Of a DNA stretch of 64,000 nucleotides, positions 55,143 through 64,000 are shown one piece after another. Where the stretch lies: the NCBI RefSeq assembly GCF_000013025.1, contig NC_008358.1:1860001-1924000 (forward strand), in the 5' to 3' direction. The position numbers were made by a program, and so were the translations under genes. Positions within the stretch are counted from its first letter, which is position 1. Every line of letters begins with the position of its first letter. Source of the DNA: Hyphomonas neptunium ATCC 15444. Its GTDB lineage: Bacteria; Pseudomonadota; Alphaproteobacteria; Caulobacterales; Hyphomonadaceae. The notes below the pieces were generated by a model. The model worked only from the letters and a program-made list of their open reading frames with translations, was not told the DNA's origin and searched no databases.

Positions 55143-55198
55143 CCGGGTTTGTCCAAGTTTGTCCAGATTTGTCCGCGTTTGTCCGGGATTATCCGCGC
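55091..55198 (+). repeat. 10-bp-period TTTGTCC repeat array 3
   Basis: Eleven consecutive 10-base units with (G)TCC at a constant phase. The last units are exact TTTGTCC at 55148, 55158, 55168 and 55178; the earlier ones are variants (CTGTCC, GTCTCC, ATGTCCC). The array spans the end of the nitroreductase gene, its stop and the start of the convergent queF 3' end. This is the longest and best preserved of the three arrays in the window. Confidence 0.75.
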
Positions 55199-55656
55199 CC
55201 GCGATAGGACGCGACGCCCGTATCGGGCACGTAAAGCCCCTTCGGAACATCGCCTGATTGCCAGAATACATCGATAGGTATCCCCCCCCTCGGATACCAG
55301 TATCCGGAGATGCGCAACCAGGTCGCTTCGGTGAAATCGAAGATCTTTTTCCCAATGGAAACAGTGCACTCCTCGTGGAAAGCCCCGTGGTTTCGAAAGC
55401 TTGTGAGGTACAGTTTCAGGCTTTTGGATTCGACTAGCCAGGGACCCGGCGCATAATCGATTACCAGATGCGCAAAGTCCGGCTGCCCGGTAACCGGACA
55501 AAGCGAAGTAAATTCCGGCGCCACAAACCGCGTAAGGTACAGCGTCCCGGAATGCGGGTTTTCCACCCGCTCCAGCTGCGCCTCTTCGGGGCTCGCTGGC
55601 TGAACGGTGTGTTGGCCAAGCTGGCCAAGTTTTTGATAGATCGGATTGTCAGCCAT
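55189..55656 (-). CDS. queF: NADPH-dependent 7-cyano-7-deazaguanine reductase
   Basis: 155 residues, the short (YkvM-type) unimodular QueF. It reduces preQ0 to preQ1 in queuosine synthesis. The nucleophile is Cys53 in [10 protein letters not shown], with Asp60; the NADPH-binding ESKSLKLYL motif (about 76-84) and FHEECT (about 93-98) complete the active site. The ATG overlaps the antiporter stop by 8 bases (ATGGCTGA), so it is cotranscribed with it. Other queuosine genes are not in the window. Confidence 0.95.
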   Translation of the reverse strand: MADNPIYQKLGQLGQHTVQPASPEEAQLERVENPHSGTLYLTRFVAPEFTSLCPVTGQPDFAHLVIDYAPGPWLVESKSLKLYLTSFRNHGAFHEECTVSIGKKIFDFTEATWLRISGYWYPRGGIPIDVFWQSGDVPKGLYVPDTGVASYRGRG

Positions 55657-56668
55657 TGGGGAATATCGCCGGTACAGGAATGAGATCGAACGTCAGGCCC
55701 ATATAGAGCACGTACCCCAGGAGCAACACTGCGCCTTCCCAGCGCGCCAGCTTGCGGCCAGTCAGGGCGAACAGGAACAGCAGCGCCACTGACAAGACCA
55801 GCGCGCCTATATCCACCGAGCTGATGAGGCTGACCGGCTCACCGCCCGCCATCGCTTCTGCGCTGGCGTCGCCCCGCACGCTGAAGGGTTGAACCAACGC
55901 GGTAATCCCCAAAATACCCAATATATTGAATAGGTTAGATCCGATCACATTGCCCAGCGCCACATCGGCCTTCTTGCGGAAAGCCGCCACAACAGACGTC
56001 GCCAATTCCGGAAGGCTCGTGCCGATCGCAACAATTGTGAGGCCGATAACCGTCTCACTGATGCCGATTTGTCGGGCGAGTGTCACAGATCCCTCAACCA
56101 GCAGGTTGGCGCCCAGAACAACCCCGGCAAGACCCGCAATGGCAATGACAATGCCAACGACCAGTCCGTACTGAGCATCGACCACCTCCCCCTCTTCCTT
56201 GTGCATCTGAGCCGTTCCGTCCTGTCGGCGCTGATCCAGAACAATCGAAAGCACCAGATAGCCGATAAGCACCGCCAACATCAGGAAGCCGGATATCCGG
56301 CTGAACTGGTCAAACCAGATCAGCGCGCACAGCAACCCTGTAGCCCCAAGCATGAACAAGCCATCGCGCATGATCACATTAGGGTGAACGATGATGGGAG
56401 AGAGGATAACCGCAATCGCCAGCACCAACAGCACATTGGCGATGTTGGAGCCCACGACGTTGCCGATGGAAATACCCACGGCCCCCTGCCCCACAGCCTG
56501 CAAACTTGTAACGAGTTCAGGTACGGAGGTGCCGAAGCCGACGAGGGTGAGGCCGATAACCAGCTCTGAAATATTGAGCTTCCGCGCCACGCTGACCGAC
56601 CCGCGCACGAGGGCTTCTCCCCCCACAAAAAGGAGGAACAACCCCGCTGCGATCATAAGATACATCAT
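55649..56668 (-). CDS. Calcium/sodium antiporter (YrbG-type CaCA)
   Basis: 339 residues, ten membrane segments in two inverted halves. The alpha-repeats are [15 protein letters not shown] with [16 protein letters not shown] (about 47-85), and [16 protein letters not shown] with [16 protein letters not shown] (about 207-245). The conserved Glu of each repeat (in PELVTS and PELATS) binds the cation. It lacks a large regulatory loop, so it is the bacterial YrbG type. The pairing with queF by overlap has no obvious functional reason. Confidence 0.93.
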   Translation of the reverse strand: MMYLMIAAGLFLLFVGGEALVRGSVSVARKLNISELVIGLTLVGFGTSVPELVTSLQAVGQGAVGISIGNVVGSNIANVLLVLAIAVILSPIIVHPNVIMRDGLFMLGATGLLCALIWFDQFSRISGFLMLAVLIGYLVLSIVLDQRRQDGTAQMHKEEGEVVDAQYGLVVGIVIAIAGLAGVVLGANLLVEGSVTLARQIGISETVIGLTIVAIGTSLPELATSVVAAFRKKADVALGNVIGSNLFNILGILGITALVQPFSVRGDASAEAMAGGEPVSLISSVDIGALVLSVALLFLFALTGRKLARWEGAVLLLGYVLYMGLTFDLIPVPAIFPNG

Positions 56669-56842
56669 ATGAATTTAATCCCACTGAAATCCGGACCTTA
56701 TAAGAGCCCCCATATACGAGTTACATCTCCCCCCGGAAACTCGCCTCAAAGGATCGTAAACCTGAGCTTCATGCTTCCTTTAGGATGAATGGGCCAGTTC
56801 TTGCAGGGAAATAAATCAGCAGAAAGCTGAATATTGGTAACC

Positions 56843-58663
56843 ATGATACGCGTCACCTCAAACTCTGGATTTGCTCGGCTCCGGCCGATCGCTGGCGCCT
56901 GTCTTCTTGGCGCTACGGCCGCCTGCGCGTCCTTCAATGGCACGCCGCGCGGCGCAGAGACGCCTACTGGAACCGTATCGCAGGGACACTTTCATCTGCA
57001 GGGCACACCGCCAGCACTCGCCTCACGCGCGAATGCACTTCTGAACACCGGCGACCCGGCCCCGAGAAGTGTGCTGGAGAAACGCAACCGCGCTCAGGCT
57101 TTGGCCCGCAGCGTTGAAGACCTTCTGGCCTCCGAGGGCTACCTGGCGGCCGAAGTTCGCCCCGAAGACATGACCACGCTGGAATCCAGCTCCGTTCTGA
57201 CTGTTGATCCGGGACCGCGGTTCACGGTCGCATCGGTCCGCCTCGCTGGCGCAGATGCGCTTGATGCTGACACGCGCAAGCTGGTTGATGGCCATCTGGC
57301 AGAGCTCCCAGTCGGTTCGCCCGTCAGAACGGCCAATGTTGAACAAATTGAAGCAGAGCTGATCACGACCCTCCAGGCCCGTGGTTTCGCTTTCGCCTCA
57401 AGTCCCGGTATCGATGCTCTGGCATCCAGAGAGGATGCCAACGTAGAGATCACCTACACAATAGATACCGGCCCCCTCGTGCGCCTGGGCGACCTTGTCA
57501 GCGATGAAACAGACCCGCGGTCCCAAAAAGCCATTCAAGTGCTCAAAACCTGGCGGGAGGGTGCCACCTACAATCCGCGCACCATCGACCGCCTGCGCGG
57601 CCGCTTGCGGTCCAGCGGCCTTTACGAAGGCATTGGTGTCGTCGTCTCCGACCAGCCCGACGCAGACGGCTATCACACGGTTTCCCTTACGCTTGCAGAA
57701 GCCGACCCTCGGTCCGTTAGTTTTGGTGTCACGGCCTCAACCACCGAAGGCGTTGGTGCAGACGCGCTTTGGGAGCGGCGCAATGTCACCGGCCGCGCAG
57801 ACAAGGTATCCGTTCTCGTGGAAGCCGCCACGCTCGCAAGAAGCGTGACTGTAGGTTACGAACGCCCAAACATCGGGCGCTTCGGTCGAACGCTTCTTAC
57901 AGAGGTTGGCGTTCGTCAGGAAGAAACCCAGGCCTATGATCTGGACGGTGCCAAGATAGGGGCGACCCTTGCACAACCCTTCTCGCGCCAGCTGACATTG
58001 TCCGTCGGCGCAGAAATAGACGCGACCCGGATTACAGACCAGCGAACCCGTATTTACCTTGGTGAGCGCGAACAGGTCACCTTCTCCATCCCGGTCACAG
58101 CGACCTATACCGATGTTCGCGATCCCCTCGACCCGCAAGAAGGCATTCGGGCATTTGCGGCGGTAGAAAACGGCATCTCGCTCGGCGAAAGCACGCCGGG
58201 CTATACGCGCATGCAAATCTCTGGCGCGACCTATCGCAAGATTGCAGATGACCTCGTTGCCGCGGTACGCGCTGAGTACGGAGCTTTTTCAGGCTCCAAT
58301 TCTGTGCCGACCGATCGTCTGTTCTTTGCCGGTGGCGGCGGCACAGTGCGCGGTTACGAATATCAATCGCTGTCACCCACTGATGAGTTTGGAGAGTTCC
58401 TGGGCGGGCGCAGCCTGTTCTCCGCATCGGCAGAGTTGCGCTGGCGCCGGTCCGAGCGGTTCGGTTACGCCGCATTTGTAGACATCGGCGCCGCAAGTGA
58501 CGATGTCGGCTCGGTCTTTGGAGAATCGAAAGCCTCAGCCGGCCTCGGCATTCGCTACTATCCGGGTTTTGGTCCGATCAGATTTGATATTGCAGCACCA
58601 CTGAATAAACGGGATGGGGATGCGCCGCTGCAGATCTATGTCTCTATTGGGCAAGCCTTCTGA
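56843..58663 (+). CDS. tamA: TamA/Omp85-family outer membrane translocation protein
   Basis: About 606 residues. An N-terminal signal sequence is followed by POTRA domains (about 100-320), with sequences such as FTVASVRLAGADAL and PLVRLGDLVSDETD. The C-terminal part is a 16-stranded Omp85 barrel (about 325-606) with FFAGGGGTVRGYEYQSLSP, the VRGY lid-lock motif. The signal region reads ACLLGATAACASF, which resembles but does not fit a lipobox well. It partners with TamB for outer membrane protein or phospholipid transport. The ATG at 56843 is used; an in-frame TTG is 9 bases earlier. Its stop overlaps the tamB start. Confidence 0.92.
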   Translation: MIRVTSNSGFARLRPIAGACLLGATAACASFNGTPRGAETPTGTVSQGHFHLQGTPPALASRANALLNTGDPAPRSVLEKRNRAQALARSVEDLLASEGYLAAEVRPEDMTTLESSSVLTVDPGPRFTVASVRLAGADALDADTRKLVDGHLAELPVGSPVRTANVEQIEAELITTLQARGFAFASSPGIDALASREDANVEITYTIDTGPLVRLGDLVSDETDPRSQKAIQVLKTWREGATYNPRTIDRLRGRLRSSGLYEGIGVVVSDQPDADGYHTVSLTLAEADPRSVSFGVTASTTEGVGADALWERRNVTGRADKVSVLVEAATLARSVTVGYERPNIGRFGRTLLTEVGVRQEETQAYDLDGAKIGATLAQPFSRQLTLSVGAEIDATRITDQRTRIYLGEREQVTFSIPVTATYTDVRDPLDPQEGIRAFAAVENGISLGESTPGYTRMQISGATYRKIADDLVAAVRAEYGAFSGSNSVPTDRLFFAGGGGTVRGYEYQSLSPTDEFGEFLGGRSLFSASAELRWRRSERFGYAAFVDIGAASDDVGSVFGESKASAGLGIRYYPGFGPIRFDIAAPLNKRDGDAPLQIYVSIGQAF

Positions 58664-61600
58664 TGAAAGTGCCCGTTCTTCCCTTCAAGGATTGGCGCCG
58701 GCGTCATCCCTGGCTGACGGGCGCCATCATCGCTGCCGCTGGCGGCGCCGCAGTTATTGGCTCTCTCCGCATCTGGATCACGACTGACAGTGGACGGAAT
58801 TTTATCGTCTCGCAGATTGATGGACTGGACCTGGCCGGATATGGCCAACTGCACATCGAAGGCCTGAAAGGCGACCCCCTGTCGGACCTGCGGGTCTCCA
58901 AGATCCAAGTGGTAAACGAAGGAGGCGTCTGGGCTGAAGCCCATAATCTGAGGCTTCGCTGGTCACCCCTTTCACTTCTATCGCGTTCAGTCGATATTTC
59001 GGAGCTGGATGTCGACACAGTTTCGATCTTTTCGCGCCCCGAACGAGCCCCCCAACCGCCGCCTGAAGGCGGTGGCGGCAATTGGCGGGTCAATCTCAAC
59101 GCCCTCACCCTGGACCGGCTCGTGCTTGCCGATGGCGTGGCCGGCCCACAATCTGCCTCCGAAATAAGCGCCCGCTTTGTACAGCAGGCAAACGGCGCGC
59201 TGGACGCAGCGCTCCGTCTACGCCCCCTCGAAGGCCGCGGCGACCGGGTCGACCTGCTGATAGTCATGACTGCCTCCAATCGCTTTGACATCACAGTCAT
59301 CGCCGACGCGCCTGCTGACGGCATGTTCGCCCATATGCTCGAATTGGAGCCTGGCTCGGCAGCGCGGCTGGAAGCCAATGGCGCGGGAGATTTGCGCAAT
59401 GGGGTTGGTGAAGCCCGCTTTTCAATTGACCGCGAAGACAAAGCCTATCTGTCCGGCAAAATGGAAAATGGCCGCCTAAGCGCATCTGCAAAGCTGGATG
59501 CAACTTCCCTTCCGCTCCCGGATGATATTGTTGATCTTCTGGGCAACTCCGCTGAAGCTTCCCTCTCTGCCCGGCTCGACAACGAAGAGGCCCATTTCGA
59601 ATTTGATGCGCTCGTGGCCGAGGGTGAAGTTCATCTCGCCGGCCTTGCAGACCTCGAGAACAACGAACTTATCGGCCCGGCCCATCTCAGCGCCGATCTA
59701 GCCTCCCTGCGCCCCTTTTGGGAGAACGGCGCTGGCATCTGGTTGAACGGCGAATTGACTTACGCCGACGGCAATCCGGGCTATTCGGGTGATATTCGTC
59801 TGGTTGCGGAAGAAGGTTCGGTTCTTCCGTTCGAAGCCGCATCCGGACAGGTGGCAGTCGGCCTGAAGGGCGCGGAGGTCCCGTTCTCTGGGAAGCTCGA
59901 ATTCCTTGGTCCCTTCCCTATTGGCGATCTCGCCAGCACAGCGCTGGGGCCCGCCCCTACTGCGGAAATCAACGGGCGTTTCGACATCGCCTCGGGCGCA
60001 CTCCTGGTTGATGGCGCTGAAGTTCGCCATGAAACAGGATCCATCAGCCTGGCTGGCCAGGTGGAAGCAGCCGGCGGGCACATGTCATTGGCAGGGCGCT
60101 TGAACCAATCCATCGCCCCCTTCGTTCCGGGTTTTGCTGGTTCGGCCAGCGGTATCATCAGCGTGGAGGGGCCATTCTCCTCCATTGATGTGGCGACCAA
60201 CCTTTCGCTCCGCAATCTTTCCGGGCCGGATGCCGCGGCGGCGCTCATTGACGGAAATGGCAACGCTGCCGCCTCTCTGCGCATTGAAGGCGGCGACGTC
60301 ACGGCACGGATGATCCGGCTGCGCCTTGCCGGCATCAATGCAGACGCTGTGGGCTCGCTGGCTGGCGCAGGAGGTCTGAACCTCGACGTCACCGCTGAGC
60401 AGACGGCAGATATTGTGGTCGGCGGAACGACGCTTAATCTCGGCGCACTGGACGGCAGTATTTCCCAACCCGGCGATACCCTGCTCATTACCGCCGATAG
60501 CGCGGACGGCCGCATCGTCAGCGGCACCAACACCATAAGCAACGTGGCAATTTCGACCTCGCTCGCACAATCTGGTGACAATATCGATGGACCGATCAGG
60601 GTCACCGGCGCTTATGGCGAAGAAGCAATTGAACTTTCCGCCCTTCTTCAACGCCGCGCAGGGAGCACACGGATCGATGATCTCGCCGGCTTCCTCGGGA
60701 AATTACAGGTTGGCGGCTATGGAGAGTTCAGCGATGACGGAGATCTCGACGCATTCGGCCGGTTGACTGGGAGTGACTTTATCGTCAGCGGCGTAAGCTT
60801 TGGTGGCGTCGCCGTCGAAGCCGCTATTCAACAGGAATCTGGCGATCCCCTCTCCGTCGTATTAGACGCAGATGTTCGTGATACCGTTCTGTCGGAAGAC
60901 CTTCGCTTCGAGCGCATCAGCGCAAACATCCTTACCACGCAGAGCGGATACCAGTTTTCGGCACAGCTTGAAGATCCAACACGCAACCGCGAAACAAACA
61001 TGATGGTTTCCGGCACCGCGTCTCTTTCGGAAGGCGCTCCGGAGGGAACGCTTGCCCTCGGCGGAATGATCTTTGGCCAGAATGTTTCAACGCGGCGCGA
61101 TACCCGCTGGCGGCTTGGCGAAACGCCTGAAGTTGACGCTGACCTGGGCATATTTGGAGGTGGCCTCAAATTCTCGCTGGCCATGGCTGGCGCCTCTCCG
61201 CAGTTGAAGTTTGAACTCGACGATGTCGATGCCGGCCCCGTTCTTGCCTCTTTCGGCGCGCCCGTTTCTGCCGCGCGCATGGATGGCAGCGGAACATTCC
61301 GGCCGTATGGCATAGCCCCGAGCGGAACCTTCGACATCAGAACCAGCAGCCCGGTGGCGGGACTGGACGGCGCTGTTGACCTGGACATCGCCGGAAAGCT
61401 TGACGCGCGAATGCTCTCTGTTGAAGGTAACGCCAAATATGGACCGGCACTGGGCGGTACGTTCGCCATGGCGCTTCCGGTGACCGCCCAGGAAGGTGAG
61501 TTGGTAAGCCTGAACCGGCAAGCGGCGCTCCTCGGCCAGGCAAAGCTGAGCGGTGATCTCGAAGAATTGCGCCAGGTCGCGCTGGCCTATGGCCATGATA

Positions 61601-62778
61601 TTGGCGGAAACATTGACGCCGGCATGCGAATTGGCGGAACGCTGGAAGCCCCGAAAATTGATGCGCATGCTGATATTTCTGATGGGCTGTATGAATACGG
61701 CGCCATGGGATTTCGCATTGCCCGGTTTGACATGAACGCCGGGCTTTCCGATGGCGCCATAACTGTCGATGCAACCGGCCAAGGCCCGGATGGCGGCACT
61801 TTGAAAGCTTCAGGCCGCCTGGATGAGGCGGGCGCCGCGAGGGTGGACATCGATCTCAACCGCCTGCTCGTCTACGACCGCAACTCTGACAATATGCGCT
61901 TGACTGGAAACGCGGCATTGACGGAGACGGAAACAGCACGCGTGGTCTCCGGTAGGCTGAATGTCGATGAAGCGAATTTCTCGCTGGATAACCTCCCGGC
62001 CTCAGGCGCCCGCCGACTCGATGTGCGTTGGCGTGAAGACCTGACGGATGAGCCGGTAGACCCAGTTCTGGAGAAGCCCATTCAGTTGGATTTTTCCATT
62101 CACTCAGATCGCCGCATATTCATTGATGGCCGTGGCCTGGAATCGGAATGGGGCGTCAATATCGACATTACCGGCTCACCCGCGGCCCCGCTCCTGAATG
62201 GACGGGCCACTTTGGTCCGCGGTGAACTTGAGCTTGCCCGCCGTCCGTTCGTTTTCGATACCGGCATCGTTACGTTCGATGGTCCCCTTGATTCCGCCCG
62301 CGTTGCGATTGGAGCTGCGCGCCAGGTGGATGGGTTTACAGCCCGGATCGACGTCACCGGCTCGCCCACAAACCCCCGCATAGAACTGACGAGCACGCCA
62401 GACCTTCCGCAGGACGAAATCCTGGCCCGCATGCTCTTTGGTCGCTCGGCAATGGACCTTTCCGCCCTTGAGGCGGCCGAACTGGCTGGCTCCATCGCGC
62501 GCCTCAGCGGCCAGGGAGGCGGGCTCGACCCTCTGGGTCAGATACAGGCCGGCCTTGGGCTCGACCGTTTGCGGCTCGGAACCAGCGTAGAGGGCAATAC
62601 CGAGCTAGGCGTTGGGCAATACCTCGCTCCAGACGTCTATCTGGAGGTGACGACTGCTGGAGCTGCTGGTAATTCAGTTGAAGTTGAATGGCAGCCCCGC
62701 CCTCAGATTTCTGTGACCTCTGAAGCGCGCTCTACAGGTGAATCAAGGGTTTCCGTTCGTTGGAAACGAGATTACTAG
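58663..62778 (+). CDS. tamB: TamB, translocation and assembly module subunit (AsmA-like/DUF490)
   Basis: 1371 residues. An N-terminal membrane anchor (about 19-37, WLTGAIIAAAGGAAVIGSL) is followed by a very long repetitive beta-rich region expected to form a periplasm-spanning groove. The C-terminal DUF490 domain (about 1040-1371) contains STPDLPQDEILARMLFGR and a final LRLGTSVEGNTELGVGQYL, ending in a beta-strand VSVRWKRDY of the type that docks with outer-membrane barrels. It starts within the tamA stop (TGATG), so expression is coupled. TamAB and related AsmA-like proteins move lipid or outer membrane proteins between membranes. Confidence 0.94.
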   Translation: MKVPVLPFKDWRRRHPWLTGAIIAAAGGAAVIGSLRIWITTDSGRNFIVSQIDGLDLAGYGQLHIEGLKGDPLSDLRVSKIQVVNEGGVWAEAHNLRLRWSPLSLLSRSVDISELDVDTVSIFSRPERAPQPPPEGGGGNWRVNLNALTLDRLVLADGVAGPQSASEISARFVQQANGALDAALRLRPLEGRGDRVDLLIVMTASNRFDITVIADAPADGMFAHMLELEPGSAARLEANGAGDLRNGVGEARFSIDREDKAYLSGKMENGRLSASAKLDATSLPLPDDIVDLLGNSAEASLSARLDNEEAHFEFDALVAEGEVHLAGLADLENNELIGPAHLSADLASLRPFWENGAGIWLNGELTYADGNPGYSGDIRLVAEEGSVLPFEAASGQVAVGLKGAEVPFSGKLEFLGPFPIGDLASTALGPAPTAEINGRFDIASGALLVDGAEVRHETGSISLAGQVEAAGGHMSLAGRLNQSIAPFVPGFAGSASGIISVEGPFSSIDVATNLSLRNLSGPDAAAALIDGNGNAAASLRIEGGDVTARMIRLRLAGINADAVGSLAGAGGLNLDVTAEQTADIVVGGTTLNLGALDGSISQPGDTLLITADSADGRIVSGTNTISNVAISTSLAQSGDNIDGPIRVTGAYGEEAIELSALLQRRAGSTRIDDLAGFLGKLQVGGYGEFSDDGDLDAFGRLTGSDFIVSGVSFGGVAVEAAIQQESGDPLSVVLDADVRDTVLSEDLRFERISANILTTQSGYQFSAQLEDPTRNRETNMMVSGTASLSEGAPEGTLALGGMIFGQNVSTRRDTRWRLGETPEVDADLGIFGGGLKFSLAMAGASPQLKFELDDVDAGPVLASFGAPVSAARMDGSGTFRPYGIAPSGTFDIRTSSPVAGLDGAVDLDIAGKLDARMLSVEGNAKYGPALGGTFAMALPVTAQEGELVSLNRQAALLGQAKLSGDLEELRQVALAYGHDIGGNIDAGMRIGGTLEAPKIDAHADISDGLYEYGAMGFRIARFDMNAGLSDGAITVDATGQGPDGGTLKASGRLDEAGAARVDIDLNRLLVYDRNSDNMRLTGNAALTETETARVVSGRLNVDEANFSLDNLPASGARRLDVRWREDLTDEPVDPVLEKPIQLDFSIHSDRRIFIDGRGLESEWGVNIDITGSPAAPLLNGRATLVRGELELARRPFVFDTGIVTFDGPLDSARVAIGAARQVDGFTARIDVTGSPTNPRIELTSTPDLPQDEILARMLFGRSAMDLSALEAAELAGSIARLSGQGGGLDPLGQIQAGLGLDRLRLGTSVEGNTELGVGQYLAPDVYLEVTTAGAAGNSVEVEWQPRPQISVTSEARSTGESRVSVRWKRDY

Positions 62779-62869
62779 TAATTAAAGGGAATTCTGCGTC
62801 GCAGGGTTATAAGGTCAGCGCTGTATAGGTCCTGTGCGTTAAACGGGGCCCCCTCGGCGTTTCAAATAT

Positions 62870-62924
62870 TTGACAAGCGTTTCATAAATTTATGCACCGC
62901 ATAACTTGCTACAACGCTTGTCAA
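62870..62924. promoter_or_regulatory. Perfect 12-bp inverted repeat upstream of the XRE gene
   Basis: TTGACAAGCGTT (62870-62881) and AACGCTTGTCAA (62913-62924) are exact reverse complements, 31 bases apart. Between them lies CATAAATTTATG (62883-62894), itself a palindrome. The outer arms begin with TTGACA, which could serve as a -35 element. The right arm is 32 bases before the XRE start. Likely an operator/promoter for autoregulation. Confidence 0.55.
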
Positions 62925-62956
62925 TTAGGAGACATAATAAAACCTAAAGGTGGAAA

Positions 62957-63340
62957 ATGATGCAAGAAGAAATTCGGGCTGCCGGCTCCCGTTCTCCCAC
63001 AAAGGTTGACCAACAGGTCGGCGAAAAAATCCGCGAACTCCGTATAGCCCAAAACTTCACGCTTTCTGAACTCGGTCAGGAGCTGGGTATCAGCCATCAA
63101 CAGCTCCAGAAATACGAAACCGGTACCAACCGCCTCAGCGCCGGCATGTTGTCCAGCGTCGCTCGGGCGCTTCGGGTACCTATTGCCGAACTTTTCCAGA
63201 CATCGGACGCGACCTCACAGGAAGCAAGGGACCCGGTGAGCGAATCGCGCGCCCGTTGCCACGCCCTGATCGATCGCACCAGCTCAGTCGGCAAGCTCGA
63301 AACGATGGCGAAGGTTTTGCGCGCTCTTTCGGCGGATTGA
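62957..63340 (+). CDS. XRE-family helix-turn-helix regulator
   Basis: 127 residues. The Cro/CI-type HTH at about 19-76 (VGEKIRELRIAQNFTLSELGQELGISHQQLQKYETG-like region) is complete: helix 2-helix 3 covers LSELGQELGISHQQLQKYE. The remaining 50 residues are helical and have no sensor domain. It resembles the short single-domain XRE regulators common in alphaproteobacteria. Preceded by GGTGGAAA; an ATG three bases later is an alternative. It stands alone between tamB and a terminator, behind a strong inverted repeat, so autoregulation is likely. Confidence 0.9.
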   Translation: MMQEEIRAAGSRSPTKVDQQVGEKIRELRIAQNFTLSELGQELGISHQQLQKYETGTNRLSAGMLSSVARALRVPIAELFQTSDATSQEARDPVSESRARCHALIDRTSSVGKLETMAKVLRALSAD

Positions 63341-63356
63341 GTCGCCGCCGCAGACA

Positions 63357-63392
63357 AAAAAGAGCCGGAGCAGCGATGCTCCGGCTCTTTTT
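63357..63392 (+). terminator. Intrinsic terminator after the XRE gene
   Basis: AAAAAGAGCCGGAGC (63357-63371) pairs with GCTCCGGCTCTTTTT (63378-63392): a perfect 15-bp stem (10 bp of it GC-rich) around loop AGCGAT, ending in five T. It lies 17 bases after the XRE stop and 22 bases before the convergent CAP gene end, so it probably works in both directions. Confidence 0.9.
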
Positions 63393-63413
63393 ATGTTGGC
63401 ACTAAGGCCGCCT

Positions 63414-64000
63414 TCAGTTCACACGAACATAAGGGCCGCGAAGGGTGTAAACGTCCATCCCCATGGCAACATCCAGATCCAGATACCCTTCAATCCCTGC
63501 CCCGTGCGGATCGCGAATACGCTCACCCGATCCCCGCAGCAGAGTTGCGCCCGATCCATCACTTACGGACCAGCTGACGGGAGTCATCCCCGGCTCCGCA
63601 AAGTCCACCCGGAGGCTGTCTGCCGCGCCGGCGTTTACCGGTAGGGGCTGCTCAAGCTGGCCTTCGACACGCGCAAAGAGCTGCACCACATACAGCCGCC
63701 CATCCTGCTCGACAGCGCCGATGCCGACATGATCAAAACCCGGCCGGAGAACGTTCTCGGCATTGAACGGATCAGACATAAGGGCAGCCAGAACGTCTGC
63801 GGCGCTGGTCTCAGCATCCACTATGGCAATCGCCGTCCCAAACGAGCTGTAAAGCGTCTGGCGGTCAGCCTGGCGCACAAAGTCCATCAATGTCAGCCCC
63901 TCGGGGGACACATCTGCCGCATAGTTCCGGCGCGCCATGTCGCGGGCATGCATCTCTGCCACCAAAGACAATGTCTGATGTTCGCTCAATGGGGAAACCC
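63414..64000 (-). CDS. CAP-domain (SCP/PR1-type) protein, 5' end beyond the window
   Basis: At least 195 residues; the frame is open to the last base, so the N-terminus is missing. LSLVAEMHARDMARRNYAADVSPEG is the CAP1 helix with the His-x-x-Asp-Met pattern (HARDM), and later DHVGIGAVEQDGRLYVVQLF is the CAP core strand. Bacterial CAP proteins are usually secreted and of varied function (peptidase-like, lipid-binding). After the domain comes a beta-rich tail of about 80 residues without recognised family. An in-frame TTG at 63989 exists but would cut the domain, so the true start is upstream. Confidence 0.85.
   Translation of the reverse strand, partial: VSPLSEHQTLSLVAEMHARDMARRNYAADVSPEGLTLMDFVRQADRQTLYSSFGTAIAIVDAETSAADVLAALMSDPFNAENVLRPGFDHVGIGAVEQDGRLYVVQLFARVEGQLEQPLPVNAGAADSLRVDFAEPGMTPVSWSVSDGSGATLLRGSGERIRDPHGAGIEGYLDLDVAMGMDVYTLRGPYVRVN

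Overview
The window is about 62% G+C with densely packed genes on both strands. It reads as the chromosome of an alphaproteobacterium, most likely a marine, aerobic, Hyphomonas-like member of the Hyphomonadaceae/Caulobacterales side. The supporting evidence is the xseB-ispA-dxs cluster, the DUF3126 gene beside cysE, the class of XRE regulator, the valine-degradation operon and the acyl-CoA metabolism genes. The taxonomic placement is inference from gene content; no rRNA is present. There are two tRNA genes (Ser-TGA and Thr-TGT) and no insertion sequence, CRISPR array or prophage.

Layout. 1-2.7 kb: start of tmk, a D-Ala-D-Ala carboxypeptidase and an RlpA/SPOR protein (cell wall and division). 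2.9-3.7 kb: tRNA-Ser followed by an AT-rich islet with one small membrane protein. 3.65-17.4 kb: a phosphatase, then a polyunsaturated-fatty-acid/polyketide (Pfa-type) synthase locus in the order pfaD (ER), pfaA (KS-AT-ACP-ACP), an out-of-frame KR segment, and a pfaC-like giant gene (KS-CLF-AT-DH-DH). 18.2-21.1 kb: an OmpA-type envelope protein and a membrane-anchored coiled-coil/HhH protein. 21.2-27.3 kb: a CoA transferase facing a five-gene operon for valine/isobutyrate breakdown (mmsA, ECH, mmsB, TIGR03084, ECH). 27.5-35.3 kb: tRNA-Thr, a DUF418 protein, metG, GFA, DUF938 methyltransferase, aldo/keto reductase, acyl-CoA ligase and an unknown membrane protein. 35.4-43.2 kb (all minus): a TPR-like lipoprotein, the isoprenoid genes dxs-ispA with xseB, a phosphatase, lepB, an MBL hydrolase and a pseudouridine synthase. 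43.3-49.3 kb: acyl-CoA dehydrogenase, a YceI lipoprotein and a cytochrome b561-YceI fusion, tsaC, DUF3126 and cysE. 49.3-56.7 kb: an RND efflux operon under a TetR regulator with a palindromic operator, nitroreductase, queF and a Ca2+/Na+ antiporter. 56.8-62.8 kb: tamA-tamB. 63-64 kb: an XRE regulator behind a perfect inverted repeat, and a truncated CAP-domain gene.

Most interesting signals. (1) The pfaA reading frame ends one codon after a T7 run that sits in the exact phase of a canonical -1 ribosomal slippery heptamer. The -1 frame is open with no stop through a Pro/Ala-rich linker into the KR domain, so a single slip would give a normal PfaA order (KS-AT-ACP-ACP-KR). (2) Three separate arrays of a 10-bp-period repeat (TTTGTCCNNN), all in the same chromosomal orientation, lie at or near gene 3' ends. 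(3) A coiled-coil protein carries a recurrent Pro-Asp-led repeat and a C-terminal HhH-like domain. The phosphopantetheinyl transferase needed to activate the Pfa ACPs is not in the window.
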